A stretch of 64,000 nt of DNA from Rhodotorula mucilaginosa (Eukaryota; Basidiomycota; Microbotryomycetes; Sporidiobolales; Sporidiobolaceae). Every line of letters starts with the position of its first letter. The first letter of the stretch is position 1. Under the pieces are notes generated by a model. It was not told the origin of the DNA. It was given only the letters and a program-made list of their open reading frames with translations, and searched no databases. The stretch is from contig CP137874.1 of NCBI GenBank assembly GCA_034406715.1, positions 372,001 through 436,000 of the forward strand, read 5' to 3'. Position numbers and translations under genes: made by a program. Positions 45,601-56,221 of the stretch are shown here, piece by piece.

Positions 45601-45643
45601 GCGAGAAGTTGGGGTACTTGCGTGCTAGCTTGAGTGCCTGCAT
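42642..45643 (-). CDS. SAC6: Fimbrin/plastin, actin bundling protein
   Basis: This protein crosslinks actin filaments at endocytic patches and the cytokinetic ring. The N-terminus (MQALKLARKYPNFSQGEMMQ) and exon 2 form the EF-hand pair: IDLDSTGRLPKSTVL and VSIDSSGQVELDDFVDLV, both with calcium-loop Asp/Ser spacing. Four calponin-homology domains follow in two tandem pairs: LLAKLINDSVPDTIDERVLN and NNFQMTENNNLVITSAKSLG; FNFHLKAANWPRRVNNFSKD; VFTLWLNSLDVDPGVHDLFE; and RFKAVENTNYCLDLAKQNNM through VKWANDQVQKGG. The end ETSSLIFIVPEDIVEVRPRL is conserved, with a TAA at 42642-42644. The first intron is unusually long (45149-45566, 418 nt). A Gly/Ala-rich linker (near 44850-44960) separates the EF hands from the first CH pair. 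Confidence 0.93.
45149..45566 (-). other. long first intron of fimbrin
   Basis: Donor AA/GTCAGT and acceptor CCACAG/CC enclose 418 nt, five to eight times the usual intron length here. The flanking residues QFK and NQIDLDSTG are adjacent in the family, so no coding exon is missing. I found no convincing RNA gene inside. Confidence 0.6.
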
Positions 45644-45879
45644 CCTCTCTCAGTCGCCTCTCTCTGGGTGAGTTGAGTGGTTCAAGCTGCGAGAGACTGC
45701 CCGTCATCGCTAGCGGAAGCCGCCGAGGTCTGCGAAATCATCTGCTCCCATATCCACGATACACTCTATACGTAGTATTGCATCACATGTACCCCTAGGC
45801 GAATGGATTAGAATCAAGTGAACAGAGGAAGATCGGGAAAAATCGTCACAGGGAACTTGAGCCAGCCCTCCGCTATGCA

Positions 45880-48394
45880 TCAAAGCCGTGGTCCGCCTCG
45901 TTTAGCCGACACCCTTCGCAGCACCCGAGGTGGTGCGCCTTGTGTCGGCGGGGGTGGAAAAGGTGCAGTAGTCGGTTGGATCCTCTCGAAGGGCCGACCC
46001 TGAGGCGGAAGAGTCGACGAAACGTCGTCCTCCCACGCCTCCGCCGCCGTCGGATCAGCCTCGTCGTGTCGTCCAACGTCCGTTGCGCTCGTGCGAATTC
46101 TGCGCGGAGGCAGAGGCGGAGCCGGAGCGGCAACCTTCGCTTCCGCCGAATCGCCGCCGCCACTGCCGTCGTTGTCCCCATCTTCACCTTCGAGCTCAAA
46201 CTCGACCGCCGCCGCGCGCCGACGAGCAAGTTGCTCCCTCCGCAGACGCGTCAAGTCGAGTCGATCCGAGTTTGCCGCCCCGCCTCCTCCTTGCTTCTTC
46301 TTCGACGACGCCACCGCAGGACGAGCTGTCTCGGACGACGGCGGATTGACGATCGCGAGATGGGCTAGAGTGAGCTGAGAGGGTCGACTCGGTAGAGCAG
46401 CAGCACAGGACGGAGGGGGCGCAAGCGGTGGCTGGAGCTCCTGCGCATGAGGTGGAACGAGAGGTGACAGCGGGATCGCCTGCACGAGGCCGCTCGGGAC
46501 GCCGGCAGGGACTAGAGTGCGCGCTGCGGTCATCTGTAGCGACGGCAAGCTCGACTTGCGAGTCGCACCACCGGCGGCGGCAGCGACGGCGTTGGGAGTC
46601 GTCTTGGTCTGTAAAGTCCGAGTCTGGTCCGCTTCGCTCGTGCTGGTGCTAGACCGAGCATGCGTCGAAGAGCCAGAAGCCGACGAATAGATCGACCAAT
46701 ACCCGAGCGAGTTGGACCGGCCACCGGCGGCGGGTTCGTTCGTCGTCGTCGTTGTCGTCGACGTTTTCGGCGAGGCCGACGACGCGGTCGAGGCCAGGCT
46801 CGTAGTCGGAGTAAGTTGGGGCGGCGAAGCAAACACGGAGGGTTCTGCGACCCGGGTCGTGTGAGGTGAGCATCAGACCGCCTAGGAAGGAAGAGCTCTC
46901 TTTTAGGAGGACGACGAGAAACTCACCGAAATAGGGCGAAGTCCGAATTTCCCCGTCGGAATCCGTCTCTTCCGGTTCGGTCGAATCGCACGGCTCGTCA
47001 TCCACAGTACAAGTCGCCCTCCTCGTCAGTGCGCCGCCGCCACCCGCCATCGAGGACCACGTCGGCGAGAACAAGCTCGAGCTCGTCGAGCGAGAGAGCG
47101 TCTCGGGGCGTTTGCGCCGCGTGAACTGGAGTGTCAAGTCGCGCGGATCGGAAGCAGACATGATGGACGGGGACCGCGTCAGAGGAGGAGGAGGAGGTGG
47201 AGGAGGGGAAGAAAAGGGAGGAACGGCGCTATTCCCTGCCGAGACGTGTCGGCGGCGTCTCGCCTGTAGGGAACCGCCCGGGTTGCTGCTGCTGCTTTCT
47301 GCCGAAAAGATGGACCCGGCTGGGCTAGCGAGCGGTCGGAGGAGAGGCGACCCCGGCGTCGAGGTTCGTCCTCGCAATCCTGCATTTGACGACGAGGGCG
47401 ACGTCCCCACCGGTAGAGCCGCCGCGCTCGACTTGCTGGCCGAGTAGAGCCGGTCCATCGATCCGACCGACTTGATCGGCGTGCCGGTCGCGAACGCAGT
47501 TGTCAATTCGACCTTGACGCTCGGGCGCCTCGACAGCAACGAGGACAGGTGCGACGTAGGGGATATGGAGGGTGTCGTCGGGGCCGTGCGCGACAGACGC
47601 GTCACGTACGCTGGCCTTTTCGGCGGCGCCGAGCGTCTCGGCGGCGAAGCCGACGGCGAGTATAACGAGCTCGCAGCGGAAGACGAGACGGAACCTTCGC
47701 CGCCGCGGAGGAGCGGCAAGATCGACATGCTGGACTCGATGACCGGCATCGGAGAGTCCGCAGGCGGGATTTCGTGTTCCGGAGTCTTGTCTTCGCCGCT
47801 AAGGAGGCCTCCGATACTTTCGAGCAAACCAGCGACGCTGTTCCGATCCGAGTCGCTCAAGCTGAGGGGGGTGTGCGAACCGGTCGAACAACCCTCGGCG
47901 ACCGTCGCACCGCCCGAACTCGTCTCGGCGGCTTCGTCGTCCGCCGCAGTCAGGCGTCGCCATTCTTTCCGCGAAAGCGGGCGCGCCGGTTTGCCGTTCC
48001 GGAGTAGGACGCGGTTGTGCTTCGCCCTTTCGAGTTGCGCCTTTAAGAGCGTCTTTTCGCCGGCAGACGGCGAGAGCGGCGAGCTCGAACGCAAGTCGAA
48101 CACGGCACGGCGAGCGAGAGTCGGGGCGGCGGCGTTGGGAATCGAGGCGGGGGAAGGCGGAGGAGGCACCGGAGATGAAGAGTTCGACGGCGGAGAAGAG
48201 AGGAGGATGTGAGGTGCCGCGACGGAGCTGTGGATATCGATCGGAGCAACGGAAGTGGCGACCTGTGTACCCATCGTGGCGGTCCGGACTGTCAGAAAAG
48301 GTCCAGGGAGATCAGCCACTGGATCAGCGAGTTGTGTCCGGAGCAAACCAGGAGATTGATGGTGCGAGCGAGAATCAACAAGCGGCGTGGTCAT
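45880..48394 (-). CDS. large disordered protein of unknown function
   Basis: I do not recognise this protein. It is dominated by Ser, Pro, Ala, Arg and acidic clusters. One intron lies near 46858-46927 (donor GGTGAGT after SPYF, acceptor CGCAG before EPSVFASPP). Short segments stand out from the disorder: a basic helix LLKAQLERAKHNRVLLRNGK followed by PLSRKEWRRL, a hydrophobic helix SVAGLLESIGGLLSGED, and near the C-terminus a charged helix DLTRLRREQLARRRAAAVEF. Such short islands in disorder suggest a binding scaffold. The start is uncertain: the frame is open up to 48631, and I chose MTTPLVDSRSHH at 48394 as the first plausible Met; MGTQVATSV near 48275 is another choice. The two C-terminal Pro-rich stretches (PPPLPP type) could bind SH3 domains. 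Confidence 0.6.
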
Positions 48395-48975
48395 GTGGCT
48401 AAACGTGGGCGCGGAGAAGGGGCTCGACCGCCGCGGACGACTCCTGAGCGCGGCGAAGAATGTTGCTCGCTGTTCGGCTGTGGGCCTCGTCGATGTCTTC
48501 TCTTCGTCCGCAGGTGGTGTGATCCGGTTAAGTCGAGCACACTGCCTAAATTTGCTCAATCGCTCTGGAGCCGTTGGGCGTAGGCGATGCAGTAGACGGC
48601 AGGAGAAGAGTTTCTGAGGTGTTTGGCTCACTCGGACTGTCCGCGGAGGGACCGCAGCAACCGAGTCAGGGGGTAGATGTGGCGCGGCTTGCCGGCTTAT
48701 CGATTCAACAGTCTGCCATAGCTCCTGTAGGTCAGCGTTCGTCGACCGCGATATCGAAAGACCGGGCGACCCACCAGAGAGGAAAGAGCGGGTCGCGCAA
48801 AGACGTGTGCAACACCTGCCGGAAACGGGGGAGACGGAGACGAGTTCCTCTCACGCGTGGATAGATACGTTTGGGTGAATTGAGTGACAGGATGCGACGA
48901 ATCTACGGCATGGCGACAAGGTCGATATACGAGGGGTGAGGGCGACGGCAGGGACACGAAGGGACGATAAGCCGA
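48395..48975. other. intergenic region between the disordered-protein gene and PHO91
   Basis: Part of this stretch is the 5' leader of the disordered-protein gene (its frame stays open to 48631) and part is the PHO91 3' region. No separate gene is supported. Confidence 0.4.
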
Positions 48976-51900
48976 TCAGAGACCAATGGCCCGCATAATG
49001 ACGTAGCCGAGGGTGATAATGACAGCGGCCGTAACGACCGAAGCAAGAATGCCGACTTTGTAAAAGTCGCTCGGGTCGAGATACCTGCGGGCGGGTCGGG
49101 AACGGTCTCATCAGCTTGGCCCGTTCCCCAGGCACACGCGGTCAGATAGGTTTTCGCACCGTTGACCGAGTTCATCTTCTTGATTGATCCTGTTGGAATA
49201 AGCGTTCGTCAGCGTGCGGCTCGAGAAGCGGGCAGAAATCGGGCGAGAACGAACGCTTGAAGATTCTGCAAGAACAGCAAAGCAAAGTCAGCCCTCCGTT
49301 CTGCTCTCCCCACACAACGCTGCGCCGCATTCGAAAACTCACAGGGAAGCCAGAGACGGGGAGACCCATGCCGGCAGAACAGATCATGGCGGTCGCGAGA
49401 ATGAGCAGTCGAGGGTGCGGCGAGTCCATCGCGTTGCCGATAGTCGACGCAATCGGGACGACGAGCACCGCCGCGATGGTATGCGAGATGAAGGTGCCGA
49501 TGACGAGCACGAGAACGCTGAAGAGGGCCAGAATCGGCCAGATGTCGAGACCGAGGACGACTTGCTGGATGAGGGCGTCGATGTCGTCGAGGAGACCGGA
49601 AGAAAGGACCGCCTTGCCGAGCGCGATTCCGCCCATGGCCAGGAAGACGATGCTCCACGGCGAGTGATCAAAGTCGGCCTTGCGGAGGATGCCCGAGCCG
49701 TAAAAGGCGACGATGGGGAGGATGGCGATGATGCCCATGTCGCCGAAAACCCCTTCGAGCTTGCTCTCGACGCACCACAGAATGATGGTCGCGATTGTGA
49801 CGATCGAGACGAACCACTGCTTCTTGGTGAACGGCTCCTTGTTGACGCGGACCGGGTTGATCGCGACGCTGTTGCCGGATCGGTACGTCCAGAGCAGGAT
49901 GCACCAGATCAAGACGACGCAGGTGAACGAGACCGGGATCGAGATGCTGAACCAGCCGAGCCACGAGATCGGCGGGTCCATGTACTCGAGCGCGATCAGG
50001 TTCTGCGGCGACGAGATCGGCGACGCCAGGCCGCCGATGTTGGACGCGAGGGCGATGCCGAGGATGAGCGCTTTCGGGAACGCGGACCGAGACGGCAGAG
50101 TGCGAAGGATGGGCTGCGAGATACCTCGCATCCGTCAGTCTTCTGGGCGTGATTTTGCCCACCGAGCCGTGAGACTCACCTGGATCAGCGAATAGCACAG
50201 CACCGGCGCAGCGACGTTCGAGATCCACATGCTCGCAAAGCATGCGACCAGCATGTACGCAAACAAGACCGAGCGAGGCTTGGTCCCCGCCAGAGAGAGG
50301 ACTTTGGTCGCGAGAACCTATCGGCAGAAGCAAGCGTTAATCAAAAGGGGAACGGAGGGACCGCCCACCAATCTCGAGAACGCACCTTGTCGATGTTTTG
50401 CTTTGACAGAGCCGCCGCGAGCGTGAAGCCGCCGAGCAGCAACATGATAGTCGGCGAAAACATTTGCGAGAAGATGTACTTGGTCGCCTCGGGCGAGGTG
50501 AGTCGTCGGTCCTCGCCGTCCGTCGAGCGCAACACGCGCAAGACGACGACCAAGAGCGGGACCATGAGCGCCGTGACAAAGAGGGGCATGATCTGCAATG
50601 ATGCGGCCGCAGACACAGTCAGCCCTCAGTCGTAGCGAGAGCGTGGTGAGAAGAGATCACTCACCTCGAGGGCCCAAAAGATGATGACAACGGCCAAGAG
50701 GGCGAGGCAGTTCTGTTCCTCGATGCGGTCAAACCACGAACCGCTCAAGATGAACAAGAACAACATGATCGCGATCGCTCCCGCCAAGGTCTGGCTGTTG
50801 ATCCACGTCGGGAGGCCGTACCTCGACCGGCGCCGTTTCCCTTCGAGCAAGCCCGTCGGCGGACTCGCGGGTTGCACCAGCGGGAGGTCGACGCCGGTTC
50901 CGCCAATGTCGGCATCGCTGCCGTTGTGCCTCGCGCGACCGACCGTGCCCCACCCTCGACGTTCGAGCCCGATCATTTCTCGCCAAACGGTGTTGCGTTC
51001 CCAGACGACGTGCTCGCGCAAGTGCGCCTTGAGCTGCTTCAGGGCGAGGTCGATGTCGCCGCCGGTGGCGAGGTCGGCGTACAGCGGCACGATGCTCTGC
51101 ACGCCCTGCTGGTGCCGCTGTTGGGTCGATCGCTCGAACGGGAACGTGTGGTCGACGACCGTCTTCATGTAGTGCTCGCGCAAGCTCGAGTTGGTGATTT
51201 TGTCGTATCTGCGTGCGCAGGAAAGCATGAGTGCCTTGAGCGTCTCGACCCGCTGACTCGGACGGACGCACTTTTTCAAAACCTTGCTCAATCCGGTGTA
51301 GTTCAAGTCGACGTATTGCTTCAGCTCGGACAGCGACTGTTGCAGATTTCTTCAGTGCAGCCGTTCGAGGAAGCAGGACCGTGACAGGACCGTGACAGGA
51401 CTCACAGTGAAGAGGGCCGCCAACCTGCGCTTGAACATGATCCGCGAGTCGATCGCCCAATCGCTCAAGCCGTCCCAACCCGCACCTTGCGCAGGCGACT
51501 CTTCCTCGGTCAGAAACGTCCCTCCCATAATCTGGCTCAAGGCACGGCGAGCGCCCTTCGACATCGACGATCGCCGCGCCTTGGTCGGCGAAGACGGCGC
51601 CGCTGCCGGGTCCGATCCCAAGGTGACGAGCGGCGGTCTCCGAGCCGCGGGGCTCGCGTCGTCGGTGACATCGTCCCCGGTCGTGAGCTGACCGTTGGCG
51701 TCTTCGCGCTCTTCTTCGAGCCCGAGGAGGTCGCCCGTCTCGCTCGCCGAGCTGAGTGCTCGCGCGCGGCGCTTGCTCGCCTTGCCGGCACCACCGCCCG
51801 CGACCGTCCTCGATCGACTTCCACTCGTATCGGGGTGCTGTCGTCGCTGGCGAGCCGTTTTGCGACCGGCGCGAGCTGCCTCGCTGTACTCGCGCGGGTC

Positions 51901-52614
51901 GTTCAGCAGGCGCGCAAACGTGCCCTTCTTGCGTTCCTCCGTGTCTTCGTCATCTTCCCCGCTCCTCTCTTCTTCGCCCAAGTCTTCTTCCGAGTCGGAA
52001 CCTCCCGAAGTGGCAGTCAAGCCGGCGGAGGGACGGCGTCGGATCCGTTGCGAAGCGGTCGAGAGACGACGCGCGCGACGAGGCGAGCTTCCTTCCTCGT
52101 CCGAAGCGTCGAAGTCGGCTTCTTCGTCCTCGCCTAGTCGGTCGAGATCCTCCTGCAGCAAGACGAGGTCGCCGAGGAGTTCGCGTTCTACGCGAGTTGT
52201 GGCAAAGTCGGGTTAGCTTTCGCGCTACGTCTCAACACACCACAGACGACGCGAGACGAAGCGCACCCTTGGCGACGTAGAACTCTGTGATTTTGTGCAG
52301 CTCCTTGTCGAGGAGTTTAATGAACGTCTTTTCGTTCTCCTTCTTGATCTTGTCGACCGGACCTGCAGCAGCGCCAGCTTCGAGGTCGGACGGCTCGTCT
52401 CGGTACGACGTGGCCGGTCCGGTCGCGGCTTGCTGGAGGACAGCCTGCTTCTCAAACTTGTAGATCTGGGCCTTCAAGGCGTCGTAGCTGTTGACACACT
52501 CGTGGGTCAGGCTTTCCTCCCGCCCTGCAACCCCTGAGACGGGCGGACTCACGCGAGGTAGTGGTTGGTCCAATCTGGCACTGCATTGAACAGCAGCGAG
52601 TGGGCAAACTTCAT
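48976..52614 (-). CDS. PHO91: SPX-domain low-affinity phosphate transporter (Pho91/Pho87/Pho90 type)
   Basis: This phosphate carrier combines a regulatory SPX domain, which binds inositol pyrophosphates, with a SLC13-type transport domain. The start at 52614 gives MKFAHSLLFNAVPDWTNHYL, a textbook SPX start. Then come YDALKAQIYKFEKQAV and FIKLLDKELHKITEFYVAKG with the lysine cluster. A long Ser/Asp/Glu/Arg-rich insert (about 51500-52170) splits the SPX domain before LKQYVDLNYTGLSKVLKK. The transport part has many helices: GLPTWINSQTLAGAIAIMLF, ALASNIGGLASPISSPQNLI (SLC13 signature with the SSPQN substrate-site motif), TFISHTIAAVLVVPIASTIG and GLPVSGFP followed by RINQEDELG. It ends VGILASVVTAAVIITLGYVI and MRAIGL at 48976. 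Pho91 acts on vacuoles, Pho87/90 on the plasma membrane; I cannot separate them firmly. Confidence 0.92.
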
Positions 52615-53189
52615 CTTGCCAGCCCTGCGTCGCTGCTGCTGCTGCTGGCGAGGAGACGCTGGTCGAGTGCTGCTGTTGGGCTCGTCGTCGGGGCGAGTAA
52701 GCGGTGCGAGTTCGAGCTGATCGAGCTCGTCGGGTACGGCGCTGGGAATGCTACGCTTTACGAGTCGGGTCCAGATCTCGGCTGCACCAAGCGTTGACGC
52801 GGTGAGCCCGTCAACGTGACGTCTGATGGGTGCAGCTCGACCGAGTGACAACTCGAACTTACGCCAATCAGGCATTCACAGGGCCCATCAGAAAGCCTCG
52901 TATTGTAACAATCTAGATGCTTTGAACCGCAAAGCTTTCAAGCCGGACGATAGGGTGCAGAGTCAACGCCGGCTCGGCTCAGCGACTCTTGCCAAGGCTC
53001 TTCGCGTTCTGACGGAGAAAAAAAATCCTTTACACGGAATAGAATGACGATCGTTAAAGAGAGCGGTAGACTTGGAAGACTACGGTGGTACGAGGAGATA
53101 AGGAAGGGAGAAGGGGCACAAAACGATTTGAAGGTCTGACCGCTGACGGCACGTTCCAGCTTCGTCAAGGGCGACCTTTCGGGAACCAA
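52615..53189. other. intergenic region upstream of PHO91
   Basis: This region holds the PHO91 promoter and the 3' end of the barrel-protein gene, both on the minus strand. It is AT-richer around 52905-53060 and has an A run at 53018-53025. I see no gene. A phosphate-responsive CACGTG box is not present. Confidence 0.4.
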
Positions 53190-55811
53190 TCACTCGGAAG
53201 CGTGGTCCGACTCGTCGCTGCTGCCGAACCAACCATCGAACCAACCTTTATCCGACTCGTCGCCCTCCTCCGTCGAGTCGTGATCCTCGTCCTCGTCCTT
53301 GTCGTCGTCGCCACCGTGCTTCTTCTCGCCGCCTTTGCCAGCGATCTTGGTCGGTTCGACGGAGGAGACGTTGCCGGTGAAGCCCCAGAGGATGGGGACG
53401 ATACCCTGGTCGAGACCGCCCGTGTCGGCAGTGAGCTTCTCGAAGACGGCCTTGGAGAGATCGAGTGCGCTCCTGCTCCGTGAGAACCCCCGTTAGTTTT
53501 TTTCCCATGTTGCGCATTCGTCAGAAAAGCGAGCAAACAGATACGCACGCGCCGACGCAGTAAGCGCAGTGCTCGGTCACCCACGCCTTGATGCTCATGC
53601 CCGTCTGCTGATTCGTGACCAGGACTTCGGCGCCACAGAACTTGGACGGCGAGTTCGGCTGCTTACTCTCGCGCGAGCTCTCCCACGTCTGGTTCGACAG
53701 CGCGACGACGAAATCGGTTTCTTGCGTCGCGAAGCCGCAGCCGCCAATGTGCTGGCCTGCATACACGAGTCACCATCGTCAGTCACGGACCCACTGAAGA
53801 CGCTCAAGTTTTGAAAGGACCCACTCGACTCGAACCAGGTTCCGTTGCCCTTGTATGTCTGGGACGGTTCCGGCCTCTCCGCCTTGTACGCCGTCGAGTT
53901 CGCGAACGGGTGGAGCGGAACTTGCGGCTGACCAGACACTTGCGGGTGTGGCGGCCACCCACCCGCGTTCGTACCCATATCCGCGTGCGAGCCATCCTCC
54001 TCCGACGACGGAGGCGCGTTTCCGGAACCGATGTAAGGGCCCGCGGCGATCGGAGCAGCGGCAGCGTACGGGTAGGCGCCCTGACCGTTCTGGTACTGAC
54101 CTTGTCCTTGTCCTCCGTATGCGGGCTGCTGCTGCCCATCACCTTGTTGACTGGGCTGCGGCTGACCGTACGCCTGACCTCCGTTCCAAGAAGGCTGACC
54201 GGCGCCTTGTCCTCCGTAACCGCCGCCCGGACCTTGCGGCCAAGTGGGCTGCTGCTGAGGAGGTTGACCTTGGTTGTAGTAGCCATTGCCCGGTTGTTGC
54301 TGAGGCGCCGACGACGACGGGTTCGAGTACGAGTACGGAGGGGTGTCGAAGCCGGACGGCGAGCCGTTCGGGGCGGCGGGAGATTGCCATCCGCCTTGCG
54401 AAGGTGCCGCCTGCTGCTGACCGGGCTGCTGCTGCTGCTGTCCGTGATCTTGACCTTGACCTTGATCTTGACCTTGATCCTGCGGGGCGGACCACCACGA
54501 CGACGACGGCTGCTGCTGCGATTGTTCAGTCTGCTGAGGCGACCATCCGGTAGGCACCGCCGTCTGTCCGGTCGCATGTGCCGTGCCGTCGTCGTGGTTC
54601 TGCGACGGCGTCGCCGCAATGCCGGTTGGCATCGGTACAACATTCGACGAGTCGGTCGCGTGACCAGCGATGCCGGTCTGACCTGCGGCCGGCGAGCCGA
54701 TCGACGCAAGTGCGCCCGTTCCGGACAAAAGGCCACTTGCAGTACCCGAGGCACTCGAAAGCACACCCGTGAGAACGCTGGCCGTGGTCGCCGGGCGGTA
54801 CTTTCCGTCGTCGAACGTCGCGGTGGTGGCTGCAGTGGTCGCGGTCGTAAATTTACCATCGGTGAGGCCGGGGAGATTGGTGAGGAGGCTACCGGAGACG
54901 GAAGCCGAAGGGTTCGAATTCGTAGCCGAGCCGGTCGAGTTCTGGCGGTCGGCCGCGGCGGTGGAGTTGGCCTTGAGCAGGTCCGATGAGTCGTCGCCAG
55001 ACTGGCGATCGCGAACAACTACGGGCGGTCAAAAATCTCGTCAGGTCAACAGGGTGTAGGAACGACGGCGGAGCGGAACCCTTACCGAAGAAGACGATAA
55101 GCGCAACGATGATGATCAAGATGATCGCAATGAGGAGAATCCACCACCACCGGGACTTGCGCTTGGTCGGAGCCACACTCTCGGGATCGGCCGCGGCCAG
55201 AGCTTTGCGCTGCGATTTGGACAACTTTTCCGTAGCGAGCGGATCAGCAGCATAGGCGGCCGCGGCCGGGGTCGCACCAAGCGAGTAGGAGCGCGACGAC
55301 CCCCCGCGCGAACGCGAAGAACGCGAAGAACGATGCGACTTGGTGCGACGCGACGACCCGCCATCATCGACGGCGGCGTAGCTCTGTTGTCCGGCGGACT
55401 GTGGGCGGGATCGTCAGTAAGGTAAGAGCGATTTGCAAATCGAGAATCGGAGCATCTCACCCGCGAAGCGTGGCCCTTGGTGATGGAACGCATGACACGC
55501 TCTACACGACCTCCGACCGGAGCACCTCGGACGGTGCCGGCTTCGACGTCGACGTTGGCGAGCTCATCGCGCAGTTCGGCCTCTTCCTCCGAGTCGGTCG
55601 ACTCGCTCGACGAGCTCGAGTGAACCTTGGCGCGCCTCGAAGAGCGAGAGCCGGCCGAAGCGCGCGAGGTGCGCGAAGAGGGGCGTGCGGTGCTGGCGGC
55701 CGAGCCCGGACGCGAAGAAGGCAGCGGGGTGGCGGCAGCGGCGTTGACAAAGTCTTCCTCAGACGAGGCGGAAGACTCGTCCTGATCGTAGCGCTTTTCG
55801 GGCGCCGCCAT
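53190..55811 (-). CDS. type II membrane protein with C-terminal double-psi beta-barrel (expansin/RlpA-like) domain
   Basis: Four parts are visible. An N-terminal cytosolic part of about 200 residues is rich in Ser, Arg and acidic residues (AAPEKRYDQDESSASSEEDF). A single membrane helix follows, RKSRWWWILLIAIILIIIVA then LIVFF near 55090-55165, with flanking basic residues that favour an outside C-terminus. A long Gln/Gly/Pro/Tyr-rich stalk (53980-54620) comes next. The folded domain has GNGTWFESSG, GGCGFATQETDFVVALSNQ, FCGAEVLVTN, IKAWVTEHCAYCVGA, SALDLSKAVFEKL and GIVPILWGF, the pattern of double-psi barrels found in expansins, RlpA and fungal barwin-like proteins. An acidic Asp/Glu tail ends at 53190. 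It probably faces the cell wall; whether it binds or loosens wall polymers is not known. Confidence 0.8.
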
Positions 55812-56221
55812 CTTGAAATATAGACGAAGAGGAGGGGAGAGGAAGAAGAAGGAAAAGCAATCCGTTCGTCGGCGAGAACGGGACCGTCAGGTCCGCGGAC
55901 ACCCCGAAGACCGGAGGGAGGCGGTGCAGAAGCGTCCCGTGCGTCGAAGAAGCATGCTGTGACTTGATAGATAGCGCGGCCAGGGAAGTGCAACAAGTAA
56001 GATCAGTATAATGTCGTATGTAGGAAGCATGCGATTGGAAAGAAGGCAAGGCGCACGTCTAGGGAAAAGCCGTCGGGGGTACACTCGGTTATCTGGGAAA
56101 GGAAACCTGCAGCGCTGTGTAGAGTATGAGAGTCAGTCAACGTCAGAAAGATCCACGGTGAGGGACTGGAACATCGTACATTTTGCGGAATCTTCGAACC
56201 GTTGCTTCGTGCACGGACACC
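55812..56221. promoter_or_regulatory. upstream region of the barrel-protein gene
   Basis: This is 410 bp between the start of the barrel-protein gene and the stop of the TRF4-type gene, both on the minus strand. A purine-rich patch at 55818-55860 lies just before the ATG and would be pyrimidine-rich in the transcript leader. No further motif was seen. Confidence 0.4.

Noticed and set aside
49214-50152. 312-codon plus-strand open frame full of Asp, Glu and Arg
   Set aside because: Antisense to membrane helices of PHO91; the highly charged content is the usual mirror of hydrophobic codons in GC-rich DNA.
53811-54989. 392-codon plus-strand open frame rich in Arg and Leu
   Set aside because: It lies antisense to the Gln/Gly-rich stalk of the barrel protein. 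Repetitive GC-rich codons leave the opposite strand open by chance, and no domain is seen.
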